A DNA stretch of 11,258 nt from CAZUFB01 sp048173955 (lineage in GTDB: Bacteria; Actinomycetota; Coriobacteriia; Coriobacteriales; UMGS124): assembly GCA_048173955.1 (NCBI GenBank), contig DBEYOB010000029.1, positions 1-11,258 on the forward strand. Direction: 5' to 3'. The first letter of the stretch is position 1, and the number at the start of each line of letters is the position of its first letter. Below, piece after piece: positions 1 through 5,475 of the stretch. The notes under the pieces are model-generated. The model did no database searches and had not been told where the DNA came from. It saw nothing but the letters and a program-made list of their open reading frames with translations. Made by a program: the position numbers and the translations under genes.

Positions 1-1347
1 CTCCGGCTCGGGGGCGTTCAGCACGACGTGGAGCGAGACGGGCTGGTCCCAGCCTTCGACCCATCCCACAACGTCGAAGCCGCCGGCTTCGGAGCTCCAT
101 GCGGACTGGTCGACCGCCTCCCAGGACACCGCGACTTCGGAGGTGCTCCCGTCGGCCATCGTCGCCGTCGCCGTGGCGGGCAGCTCGGCGGGGACGCCCC
201 GCTCGGTCACGACGTCGGCGGGCTGCACCACGTCGACGATGTACAGCGGTCCGACGGTCACGCTGACGCTGACCGGGAATCCCGCCGCGGTCCCCTCGAC
301 GGCGAAGGTGCCGCCGGGGGTGGTGTAGCTCGCGGGGTCGACGGCGTTCCATGCCACCGGCTCTTCGGTCGCGGCCCCGTTGGACCAGGTGACGGTGGCG
401 GTCTGCGGGAGCAGCGGCGTGGGGTCGACGCCGTAGTCGACGTCAAGGGAGGTCGAGGCGTCCGGCAGCGCGGCGGAGAGCGCGGTCGGGGACACCGCCT
501 CGATCGTCACGCCGCCCACCACGACGCCGCCGACCGTGAGGGAGACCGTCGCCGTGCCCTCGGAGACGGCCGAGAGCACGCCGTTCGCGTCGACGCTCAC
601 GACGCCGGGGTTGTCCGAGGTCCAGGTCGGCGTCTGGCTGGTGACGGCGGGGGAGCCGTTGTAGGAGAGCTCATAGTAGACCGTCCCGGATGTTCCCGTC
701 TCGAGGGAGACGGGCGCGTCGATCAGGCAGTCAAGGCTGCTTGCGGGCACCGCCGCGGTCGCCGAGGCGCCGTCGGGCGCCACGGTCCCCGTGGCGGACG
801 CGTCGGTGCCGAACTCGACGACGACGTAGGTCGTCCCGTCGGCGGCCGTGTACGACGCGGCGCCGACCGCGGAGAATCCGGACGACACGAGGTTGGCGTA
901 TGCGGCCGCCGCAGGGTCGCCCTCGTCTTCCGCATAGGCGTCCTTTTGGCTATGCCAGGCGTCGAGCAGGGCGGTCGCGTCCGAGCCGACGGCGACGATC
1001 TCGCCGTTCGAAACGGCGGCGCCGGCGCCCGCTAGGGCGCACTCGACGGCCCGCTGCTGGGCGGCCGCCTCGAGGCCGGTCGACCACGAGAGGGGAGCGG
1101 CGTCGGCCTCGGAGCGCATGTCGTTGATGCGGCCGAACATGCCCTCGGCCGAACTCGTGTTGAAGGTGCCGCCGACCGACACCTCAACGATGCCGTCGGC
1201 CGCCGAGACGGTCATCGGGGCGGCGTCGTCCGCCGACGCCCCCGTCGGGGCGAGGGCGATCCCGCCCATGGCGAGGGCGGTCCCGGCGAGCAGCGCGGCG
1301 GTTCCCAGCGCGATGCGGTTGTGCAGCCAGTTCGTCTCATATGCCAT
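1..1347 (-). CDS. Secreted CAP-like / bacterial Ig-like surface protein, 5' part (runs off the left edge)
   Basis: The minus frame is open from the ATG at 1347 to base 1 (449 codons, no stop), so the C-terminus lies outside the window. Residues 1-39 look like a signal peptide: short polar start, long Ala/Leu/Gly core, GASA before DD. Residues ~68-180 resemble a CAP/SCP domain (INDMRSEADAAPLSW, then AAQQRAVECA, NGEI, WHSQKDAY, YVVVEFG), but the usual metal-binding histidines are not evident, so it may be non-catalytic. Residues ~238-278 match the Big_2 Ig fold (WTSDNPGVVSVDANGVLSAV, then EGTATV). Residues ~303-366 and ~374-445 match the Big_4 type (VAWNAVDP, GGTFAVEGTAAG). AAGGAAGG lies about 12 nt before the start. 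The protein is probably exported and surface attached. It appears to be host DNA beside the prophage rather than phage cargo. The domain calls are solid, the biological role is unknown. Confidence 0.85.
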   Translation of the reverse strand, partial: MAYETNWLHNRIALGTAALLAGTALAMGGIALAPTGASADDAAPMTVSAADGIVEVSVGGTFNTSSAEGMFGRINDMRSEADAAPLSWSTGLEAAAQQRAVECALAGAGAAVSNGEIVAVGSDATALLDAWHSQKDAYAEDEGDPAAAAYANLVSSGFSAVGAASYTAADGTTYVVVEFGTDASATGTVAPDGASATAAVPASSLDCLIDAPVSLETGTSGTVYYELSYNGSPAVTSQTPTWTSDNPGVVSVDANGVLSAVSEGTATVSLTVGGVVVGGVTIEAVSPTALSAALPDASTSLDVDYGVDPTPLLPQTATVTWSNGAATEEPVAWNAVDPASYTTPGGTFAVEGTAAGFPVSVSVTVGPLYIVDVVQPADVVTERGVPAELPATATATMADGSTSEVAVSWEAVDQSAWSSEAGGFDVVGWVEGWDQPVSLHVVLNAPEPE

Positions 1348-1506
1348 GATGCAGCCCGTCCTTCCTTGTTGGCCCGCGCGCGACGGCGGTTGTGCGGTGC
1401 GGCCGCGTTCGGCCGGTTTTGCGCGAAGGGCCCGTTCGGGTATCTTCTCGTCTACGTTCAGTCTACCCTACGCCCTATGCATACACCCGGGTGCCACAGT
1501 TATGCC

Positions 1507-1543
1507 AGATGGATTAAGCAATCTTAATAATTGCAACCCATCT
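1507..1543. other. Candidate recombinase core (attL/attR half-junction)
   Basis: An imperfect inverted repeat has arms AGATGGATTAAGCAAT (1507-1522) and ATTGCAACCCATCT (1530-1543) around the asymmetric 7-bp centre CTTAATA. Five inner and six outer pairs are perfect, with one mismatch and a 2-nt bulge. Tyrosine recombinases recombine at paired core sites around a 6-8 bp overlap. This site lies 27 bp past the integrase stop, between phage and host genes, where an att site is expected. It could instead be a weak hairpin terminator for int, but there is no T-tract. The other junction is outside the window, so the core is unproven. Confidence 0.4.
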
Positions 1544-1569
1544 ACCTGCATGAATAACAGATTGTGTCC

Positions 1570-2715
1570 TTATTTGTCCCTATCGCCTTCAGAAAGTCTC
1601 CTGCGGGCCACCTTTCTGGGAAGCGCGGCGGCCATGACGTCGCGCTCCATCGGCCTGTCGTAGCTCTTCTCGGTGGTCGAGCTCCCGGCGTGCCCGAGCA
1701 CCCTCTGGAGGGCCTTCAGGGGAACGTCGAGCTCCCAGCGCATGTAGGACTCGAAGCTGGGCCGCAGGTTGCGCATCGGTATCCTGCCGACGCCCTCGGG
1801 CAGCTCGGCCGACTTCCAGACCGTCCCGCACCTTATGACCGTGTACGGCCCGAAGGCGCCCCCGGTCAGGTACTCGTCGGGCGAGCCGGCCGCGCCGCAT
1901 AGCTCGCGCAGCCGCAGGCTCCAGGGCTCGGCCATGTAGGCGGTGCGCCCCTTTCCAGTCTTCGTCGGCCCGAGCGTGCCGTCGGGTCGCACCGTGGCCG
2001 ACACCGACACCGCCGCGGCCAGACCTTTTTCGGTCTCCACGAAGGCCACGTCGAGCGGCCGGACGGCCAGGGACTCGCCGACGCGCAGGCCGGCGTGCGC
2101 CTGCAGGAGGTACGCGGCCTCCAGGGCGTGCCCGCGCATCGCCTCGTCGACCCTTGAAAGCGTCTCCAGGTCCCACGTGTCCTTGGACCTCTTGGCCCTC
2201 TTCGTCGAGTAGATCATCTTTCCTCCCACTGTGTTTGATTGGATGTGGCCGGCCATAACGGCGCGGTCCATGACGTTCTTCAAGACCGCCTTTGCGGTCA
2301 TGCCCACCGACTCGCTGAGCCCGAGCAGCCACCCCTGCACGTCGGCCGTCCTGACCTGGTCGACCGGGACGCGCCCGAAGGCGGGGCCGACGTGCTTCCG
2401 CCATATCTGGGTGTAGGTGTCCTTCGTGCCCGCCTTGGCGCGCCCCGCCGCGATCATGGCATCCAGGAAGGGGAGGTAGTCCTCCTCCCACACGCGGCCG
2501 ACGGTCGGGCAGCCGCCGCGCGCCCCTCCGCGCCCGTAGAGCACCTCGAGCTCGCTCATGCGGGCCTTCGCCTCGCGGCGGGTGCCGTAGAACATCTCAG
2601 ACATGCGGCGGCGCCCCTGCGGGGTGTCCTGCCACCATCGCAGGCGGTATTTCCTGCCCTTCACGACCTCCTCGACGCAGCCGAAGTGGCTGCGCCGCTC
2701 AAGCACTTTCGGCAT
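1570..2715 (-). CDS. int: Phage-type tyrosine recombinase (integrase)
   Basis: A 381-residue site-specific recombinase expected to integrate and excise the prophage. Residues ~10-60 look like an arm-type DNA-binding domain (RKYRLRWWQD, FYGTRREAKARM). Residues ~71-160 are the SAM-like core-binding domain (TVGRVWEEDYLPFL, TYTQIWRKHVGPAFGRVPV). Residues ~178-375 are the catalytic domain: Arg211 in HAGLRVGES, a Lys in TKTGKGR (252-257), Arg318 in RNLRPS, His342 in LGHAGSS, and the Tyr352 nucleophile in KSYDRP. The His of the usual HxLR box is Arg315 here. Length is normal for the family. It is the last gene of the leftward lysogeny arm. Its own ribosome site is poor (GGAG one base from ATG); a strong AGAGGAGG lies farther upstream at a six-codon in-frame leader, suggesting coupling. 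Confidence 0.95.
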   Translation of the reverse strand: MPKVLERRSHFGCVEEVVKGRKYRLRWWQDTPQGRRRMSEMFYGTRREAKARMSELEVLYGRGGARGGCPTVGRVWEEDYLPFLDAMIAAGRAKAGTKDTYTQIWRKHVGPAFGRVPVDQVRTADVQGWLLGLSESVGMTAKAVLKNVMDRAVMAGHIQSNTVGGKMIYSTKRAKRSKDTWDLETLSRVDEAMRGHALEAAYLLQAHAGLRVGESLAVRPLDVAFVETEKGLAAAVSVSATVRPDGTLGPTKTGKGRTAYMAEPWSLRLRELCGAAGSPDEYLTGGAFGPYTVIRCGTVWKSAELPEGVGRIPMRNLRPSFESYMRWELDVPLKALQRVLGHAGSSTTEKSYDRPMERDVMAAALPRKVARRRLSEGDRDK

Positions 2716-2737
2716 GCTCCACCGCCGCCTCTCGGCT

Positions 2738-2754
2738 CGAAATCGGATATTTCG
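2738..2754. promoter_or_regulatory. Perfect inverted repeat just upstream of int
   Basis: CGAAAT-CGGAT-ATTTCG is a 6-bp perfect inverted repeat around a 5-bp centre, 22 bp before the integrase start. The size suits a small dimeric repressor or an excisionase-type site, but no second copy was noticed and no binding protein can be assigned. Confidence 0.3.
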
Positions 2755-2769
2755 CTGTCGGCGGTGGGA

Positions 2770-2790
2770 TTAATCGTCTTCAAATGCCAT
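2770..2790 (-). CDS. Six-codon leader ORF in frame with int (MAFEDD-stop)
   Basis: A strong AGAGGAGG Shine-Dalgarno lies 10 nt before an ATG that reads six codons to TAA. The TAA is in frame with int, followed by 18 open codons up to the int ATG at 2715. The leader could load ribosomes that reinitiate at int, or a fraction could read through to an extended integrase. Another reading is that this was the original int start and the TAA is a later mutation. The ORF and signal are seen directly; the function is inferred. Confidence 0.35.
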   Translation of the reverse strand: MAFEDD

Positions 2791-2824
2791 AATGGTGTCG
2801 CCTCCTCTGACTGGTGGGGGTACC

Positions 2825-2865
2825 GCCCCCGCGCCGCACATCTTGGCGGATCTCGGCGCGGGGGC
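2825..2865. terminator. 12-bp perfect GC hairpin upstream of int (terminator- or attenuator-like)
   Basis: GCCCCCGCGCCG (2825-2836) pairs perfectly with CGGCGCGGGGGC (2854-2865) around a 17-nt loop. It lies ~30 bp past the stop of the upstream membrane gene and just before the leader ORF of int. Neither side has a T-tract, so a classical intrinsic terminator is doubtful. On the minus transcript the distal arm can alternatively pair GGGGG-CGGTA-CCCCC with bases 2816-2820, giving two mutually exclusive structures. Confidence 0.45.
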
Positions 2866-2896
2866 AATTCTTGCGGTTTCAAACCTGCCGAATGCT

Positions 2897-3523
2897 TTAA
2901 TCAGAGCTGCATCGAATTGCTTCGACGTATTTTCTTCCCTCTTCAAGAAGCTCGGGATTGCGGTCGATAACGGATTTCGCCCTGTCGGTTAGGCTCCATC
3001 TGTACCTTCCGTCGTGCGTGGTCTCGTAGTCGACCATGCCTAATGACTTTAGGTTGCCCAGCTCCCTGTGGGCTTCAAAGACCGGTTCATACCATTCGGC
3101 ACCGATTGGGTTGTCGTTGTCAAACCGGCCTTCGCTGTACATGATGTACACGATGCCCTTCGTGTTTATGTTCAGATGCCTTATGGCATCAGAAGTGCGC
3201 CGAACCCTTTCCTCCTCCTCTTCCGACTCGGCGATTCGCCTCCTTTTCTCATTTTCCTCTTCCTCTCTCTGTTGCTTCTCCTTTTCCAACCGTGCGAAGG
3301 CTTCTTTCTTTCGAATCTCCGCCTCGGCGGTAGCGTCAATCTTTGCCACCTCGACCGATGTTATCTTTCCTCGAACGAGGTACCCCACCATGAAGCCGAT
3401 GGCGAGGAAGATAAGTGCAAGCACGATGAACTGCGCCGGGTGCACGGCGGCGAAGCCCAGGACCGTGCCGTCGGAGACGAGCCACGACAGGCCGTTCTCC
3501 GCAGCCCACTGTATGAGCCACAT
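2897..3523 (-). CDS. Membrane-anchored coiled-coil protein, possible superinfection-exclusion type
   Basis: A 208-residue protein with AAGGAGG 9 nt before the ATG. A membrane segment spans ~31-50 (FIVLALIFLAIGFMVGYLV); the more hydrophilic first 30 residues may lie outside. Residues ~56-112 are highly charged and probably coiled coil (RLEKEKQQREEEENEKRRR). Residues ~122-200 look like a small cytoplasmic winged-helix-like domain ending WSLTDRAKSVIDRNPELLEE. One or two N-terminal membrane helices with a domain ending W-x-L-T…NPELL is reminiscent of SieB-type superinfection exclusion proteins. That is resemblance by eye, not a demonstrated family match. It sits in the lysogeny arm between repressor and integrase, where genes expressed in the lysogen for superinfection exclusion are common. 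It could otherwise be a general lysogenic conversion protein. Confidence 0.75.
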   Translation of the reverse strand: MWLIQWAAENGLSWLVSDGTVLGFAAVHPAQFIVLALIFLAIGFMVGYLVRGKITSVEVAKIDATAEAEIRKKEAFARLEKEKQQREEEENEKRRRIAESEEEEERVRRTSDAIRHLNINTKGIVYIMYSEGRFDNDNPIGAEWYEPVFEAHRELGNLKSLGMVDYETTHDGRYRWSLTDRAKSVIDRNPELLEEGRKYVEAIRCSSD

Positions 3524-3578
3524 GGTGTGTCAACCTCCTTGCGTCAAGCAGTCGCGATTGGTAATAACATTCCGGGGC

Positions 3579-4106
3579 CTATTTATTCTCGAACGGGTTG
3601 CCTGCGGGTATGGGAGTGCCGACCGCATACCTGTCGTCTCCGCGTATCTTCGAAATCCTCCTCTTGATCCAGCGTTTGCGACGGATTACCTTCTTTCTGA
3701 ATCCCTCGTTGATGAACCACCATGTCCCGCGGTTTGGATCGTATCCGGTGTCTTTGCATTCGAAGATGGCTCCCGCGTCCCTGAGAACCTGCCAGCCGCC
3801 TCCCTGGGCGGCGTAGGGTAGAGGCCCGTGCTTCTCCGTGAAGCCCATCAGGAACTCGAGCATGAACGGGTCCATGTCGCGCCAGCGAACCTTGCGTCTC
3901 CTGTTATCGTCCTCGTGCGATTTCGTGATGAAACGCTCGACTAAGGCATGCGCCCAGTATCCCGCAGAGAAGCATATCGCGCAAAGTCCAAACGCGGCGA
4001 TTGGCGTCTGAACGAAGAAGCCGCCGACGTCCTTCGCAAGCAAGAAGGTCGTGCTCGCGCCAAACAAACCGACCAGGAACGATATGACCGACAACACAGG
4101 GTTCAC
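3579..4106 (-). CDS. Two-helix membrane protein, SieB-like layout
   Basis: A 175-residue protein starting at a GTG directly abutting the repressor stop (TAG-GTG), with GAGGGGG as ribosome site, so it is probably coupled to repressor translation and made in the lysogen. Two membrane helices are clear, ~5-24 (SVISFLVGLFGASTTFLLA) and ~36-56 (AAFGLCAICFSAGYWAHAL). After a basic linker, a cytoplasmic domain (~80-150) carries FMLEFLMGFTEKHGPLPY, GGWQVLRDAGAIF and GTWWFINEGFRKKVI, a winged-helix-like pattern. Its basic tail has several RRK/KRR runs. Layout and position resemble phage superinfection exclusion proteins, and its C-terminal pattern parallels the next gene downstream. The function is inferred from context only. 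Confidence 0.8.
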   Translation of the reverse strand: MNPVLSVISFLVGLFGASTTFLLAKDVGGFFVQTPIAAFGLCAICFSAGYWAHALVERFITKSHEDDNRRRKVRWRDMDPFMLEFLMGFTEKHGPLPYAAQGGGWQVLRDAGAIFECKDTGYDPNRGTWWFINEGFRKKVIRRKRWIKRRISKIRGDDRYAVGTPIPAGNPFENK

Positions 4107-4122
4107 CTACGCCACCCCCTCG
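4104..4122 (-). repeat. 19-bp inverted repeat, copy 1 (repressor stop / membrane-gene start)
   Basis: On the minus strand this reads CGAGGGGGTGGCGTAGGTG, identical to plus-strand 4997-5015. It holds the end of the repressor (EGVA, TAG), an internal GAGGGGG ribosome site and the GTG of the next gene. Confidence 0.9.
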
Positions 4123-4469
4123 GACGCAGCGCGACGACGTTGGGGTACCTCTCCCGTGGTGGCCCGCACGGCGCGGGCGACGTCGACTATGGTGCCGCGG
4201 CCCTGGTCGCTGGCGGCCTCGTAGCACTCGTTAAGCTCGCGCTGCCAGGGGTCGGAGAACGAAGGCCCCCTCGGCGGCGCGTCCCTGCCCGCGATCTCGT
4301 CGACCGTGCAGTCGAGTATGTCCGCGCACTGGCAGGCTTGGGAGAGACTAAGCATTCTGTCTCCGCGCTCCCATGAGCCATATCTGCTCACTTTTATCCC
4401 GAGCGCATCAGCCATTTCATCCTGCGATAAACCTTTCAGTATGCGCAAACGCTTTAACTGTAAGTTCAT
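4107..4469 (-). CDS. XRE-family prophage repressor, short form without peptidase domain
   Basis: A 120-residue lysogeny repressor. I chose the ATG at 4469 because AAGGAGG lies 7 nt before it; the frame is open 18 codons further upstream without a ribosome site. Residues 1-58 form the helix-turn-helix (LRILKGLSQDEMADALGIKV, SRYGSWERGDRMLSLSQACQ) ending DILDCTVDEIAG. The C-terminal ~60 residues include DPWQRELNECYEAASDQGRG, a helical region like the short oligomerisation tail of many phage repressors. There is no S24/LexA-type Ala-Gly cleavage site or Ser/Lys dyad and no room for one, so it is unlikely to self-cleave. It is transcribed divergently from the Cro-like gene and probably binds the three operators at 4519-4589. 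Its last residues and stop (EGVA-TAG-GTG) match those of the Cro-like gene. Confidence 0.9.
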   Translation of the reverse strand: MNLQLKRLRILKGLSQDEMADALGIKVSRYGSWERGDRMLSLSQACQCADILDCTVDEIAGRDAPPRGPSFSDPWQRELNECYEAASDQGRGTIVDVARAVRATTGEVPQRRRAASEGVA

Positions 4470-4491
4470 CTTCTTGCCTCCTTGCCTTGGA

Positions 4492-4520
4492 ATATTACAC
4501 GTATAGAGAGGTAATTTCAA
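4492..4520 (-). promoter_or_regulatory. Lysogeny promoter for the repressor operon
   Basis: On the minus strand TTGAAA (4515-4520) and TAATAT (4492-4497) are separated by 17 bp. The implied start site, ~4485, leaves a short leader before the repressor ATG at 4469. Its -35 overlaps operator O1, so a protein bound there would compete with polymerase. Confidence 0.6.
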
Positions 4521-4533
4521 CAAAAAGTGAGAA
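4519..4533. promoter_or_regulatory. Operator O1 of the switch
   Basis: AACAAAAAGTGAGAA contains the shared heptamer AAGTGAG (4525-4531). The right half is a good match to the palindromic site O3; the left half is degraded. It overlaps the -35 of the repressor promoter. Confidence 0.5.
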
Positions 4534-4538
4534 TTAGC

Positions 4539-4567
4539 TTGACAGCCTCACTTATAGTGACTATCGT
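4539..4567 (+). promoter_or_regulatory. Early rightward promoter (PR-like)
   Basis: A perfect TTGACA (4539-4544), 17-bp spacer and TATCGT (4562-4567) face the early genes. Operator O2 lies inside the spacer and O3 at the expected start site (~4574), so the repressor would block this promoter. Confidence 0.75.
4545..4559. promoter_or_regulatory. Operator O2 of the switch
   Basis: It contains CTCACTT, the complement of the shared heptamer, within a 13-bp palindrome TCACT-TAT-AGTGA (4548-4560). It lies between the -35 and -10 of the early promoter. Confidence 0.6.
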
Positions 4568-4574
4568 GAAGATA

Positions 4575-4589
4575 AACTCACTTTGAGTT
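4575..4589. promoter_or_regulatory. Operator O3 of the switch (perfect palindrome)
   Basis: AACTCA-CTT-TGAGTT is a perfect 6-bp inverted repeat with a 3-bp centre. It contains the CTCACTT heptamer (4577-4583) and overlaps the predicted start of the early transcript. It is the best site for defining the operator consensus. Confidence 0.65.
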
Positions 4590-4626
4590 AAAGAATTGCG
4601 TTCACATCATGGAAGGAGGTCCACAG

Positions 4627-4764
4627 ATGCCAGCGGTCTACGCAGGAGCGGCCCTGATGGCCGTCTCGCTCTTCCTGGGGGTGCCGTACTGGTTCGCCGG
4701 GTGCTTCCTGCTCGGCGTCGGGGCCGGCGTCCTGCGAACGGGGAGGGGAGGTGACCGCAGGTGA
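4627..4764 (+). CDS. Small membrane protein, first early gene (45 aa)
   Basis: An AAGGAGGT ribosome site sits 6 nt before the ATG, the strongest in the early arm. The 45-residue product is mostly one hydrophobic stretch (GAALMAVSLFLGVPYWFAGC, continuing FLLGVGAGVL), so one or two membrane segments, ending in an Arg/Gly-rich tail. Its TGA overlaps the GTG of the Cro-like gene by 4 nt (GTGA), implying coupled translation. No family is recognised; length and hydrophobicity are compatible with a toxin-like or membrane-modulating peptide, but nothing shows that. Confidence 0.7.
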   Translation: MPAVYAGAALMAVSLFLGVPYWFAGCFLLGVGAGVLRTGRGGDRR

Positions 4765-5012
4765 CGCACGACTACTCCGACGAGGTCTTCGCCAAGCGCC
4801 TGTGCAGCATCCGCAGGGATAGGGACATGACCCAGGAGGAGCTCGCGGACAGGATCGGCTGCTCGCGCTTCACGGTCAAGACGTGGGAGGACGGCAAGGC
4901 CACCCCCAGGCTCGACTACGCGTGCGCTATCGCAGACGTTCTTGGATGCACCGTCGAGGACCTGGTGACCCCGTTCCCGGCGACCCGCAGCGAGCTCGAG
5001 GGGGTGGCGTAG
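4761..5012 (+). CDS. Cro-like XRE transcription regulator
   Basis: An 83-residue protein starting at GTG 4761 with GGGAGG upstream. Almost the whole chain is one HTH: FAKRLCSIRRDRDMTQEELA, DRIGCSRFTVKTWEDGKATP, then IADVLGCTVEDLV. It is divergently transcribed from the repressor with the operators between them, the normal position of Cro. It probably binds the same AAGTGAG sites and shuts off the repressor promoter through O1. Its end (LEGVA-TAG-GTG) duplicates the end of the repressor gene. Confidence 0.9.
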   Translation: MTHDYSDEVFAKRLCSIRRDRDMTQEELADRIGCSRFTVKTWEDGKATPRLDYACAIADVLGCTVEDLVTPFPATRSELEGVA

Positions 5013-5015
5013 GTG
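4997..5015 (+). repeat. 19-bp inverted repeat, copy 2 (Cro-like stop / membrane peptide start)
   Basis: CGAGGGGGTGGCGTAGGTG, identical to minus-strand 4122-4104. It carries a coupled stop-start (TAG-GTG) preceded by GAGGGGG. Confidence 0.9.
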
Positions 5016-5105
5016 GACACGATCCCCGTCGCTTCCGTCATCGCCGCCGCGTGCATCTGCTTCGTCGGCGGGTGGCTCATCTACTGGGGAACCCACCTCA
5101 GGTGA
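5013..5105 (+). CDS. Single-helix membrane peptide (30 aa)
   Basis: The GTG abuts the Cro-like stop (TAG-GTG), with GAGGGGG as ribosome site inside the upstream gene. The 30-residue product is one probable membrane helix (PVASVIAAACICFVGGWLIY) with a short Thr-His-Leu-Arg end. The coupled arrangement mirrors the repressor/membrane-protein junction on the other side of the switch, which is the main support for its being real. No family is recognised. Confidence 0.55.
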   Translation: MDTIPVASVIAAACICFVGGWLIYWGTHLR

Positions 5106-5307
5106 CCCGACCGCCCCACCACCCCTGCCCATCGTCCCGCTCCTCTAGCGCCGCTGCCGGTCGGATGTCCGGCATACCCCATGGCGACGCCCAGAGCATC
5201 GGGCCGGCGGGCAGCGAGAACGCATTGAAAGCCGCATAGAACGGCCGCCGCAGACTCACCAAGAAGTGAAAGGCGGCGGGAAAGGTGACGGATGGGAGGT
5301 GTTTACA
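5106..5307. other. Intergenic stretch with a nested hairpin
   Basis: No convincing gene is seen here. CCGCCGC (5245-5251) pairs with GCGGCGG (5273-5279), enclosing TCAC (5256-5259) and GTGA (5266-5269) around CAAGAA. The inner TCAC/GTGA resembles a weak operator half-site pair of the switch, with one extra base of spacing. GGGAGGT at its end serves the next gene. Confidence 0.35.
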
Positions 5308-5433
5308 GTGTTTATGCACCACTACATGACCAAGTATGTTGAGGGCGCACGGCTGTGGGTCGAGTCATGGATACAAATCGACGCTCTCGGGCGGTGCTGG
5401 TGTCTGTCGCGTCGCAAGATCGAAATAGGGTGA
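5308..5433 (+). CDS. Small conserved-looking phage protein (41 aa)
   Basis: The GTG start has GGGAGGT 8 nt upstream; an ATG two codons on is less well spaced. The 41-residue chain (TKYVEGARLWVESW, then GRCWCLSRRKIEIG) is soluble, Trp/Cys/Arg-rich and has no membrane helix. Its mixed composition looks protein-like rather than chance. The stop is followed at once by a 9-bp GC hairpin, and a convergent gene lies beyond it. The function is unknown. Confidence 0.6.
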   Translation: MFMHHYMTKYVEGARLWVESWIQIDALGRCWCLSRRKIEIG

Positions 5434-5452
5434 GGGCCCCCGCGGGGCCCTC
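5432..5452. terminator. Bidirectional hairpin between convergent genes
   Basis: GAGGGCCCC-CGC-GGGGCCCTC is a perfect 9-bp stem with a 3-nt loop, overlapping the stop of the 41-residue gene and 24 bp past the convergent YjzC-like stop. There is no clear T-tract on either side, so strength is uncertain, but its place between converging genes fits a terminator for both. Confidence 0.6.
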
Positions 5453-5475
5453 GAAAGCGCTACTTCTTAGAGCCT

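Noticed and set aside
28..1035. 335-codon open frame on the plus strand
   Set aside because: It is the antisense shadow of the surface-protein gene: the minus frame has a signal peptide and Ig-like domains, while the plus frame gives only Arg/Gly/Asp-rich sequence.
1484..1493. CACCCGGGTG palindrome near the host junction
   Set aside because: A lone 10-bp palindrome in GC-rich DNA with no partner or promoter relation is not significant.
2661..2882. 73-codon minus frame overlapping the int start (possible excisionase)
   Set aside because: No HTH pattern; it crosses the 12-bp hairpin and overlaps int out of frame.
5161..5239. 24-codon frame starting MSGIPHGDAQ
   Set aside because: No proper ribosome site, no coupling and no recognisable pattern; probably chance.
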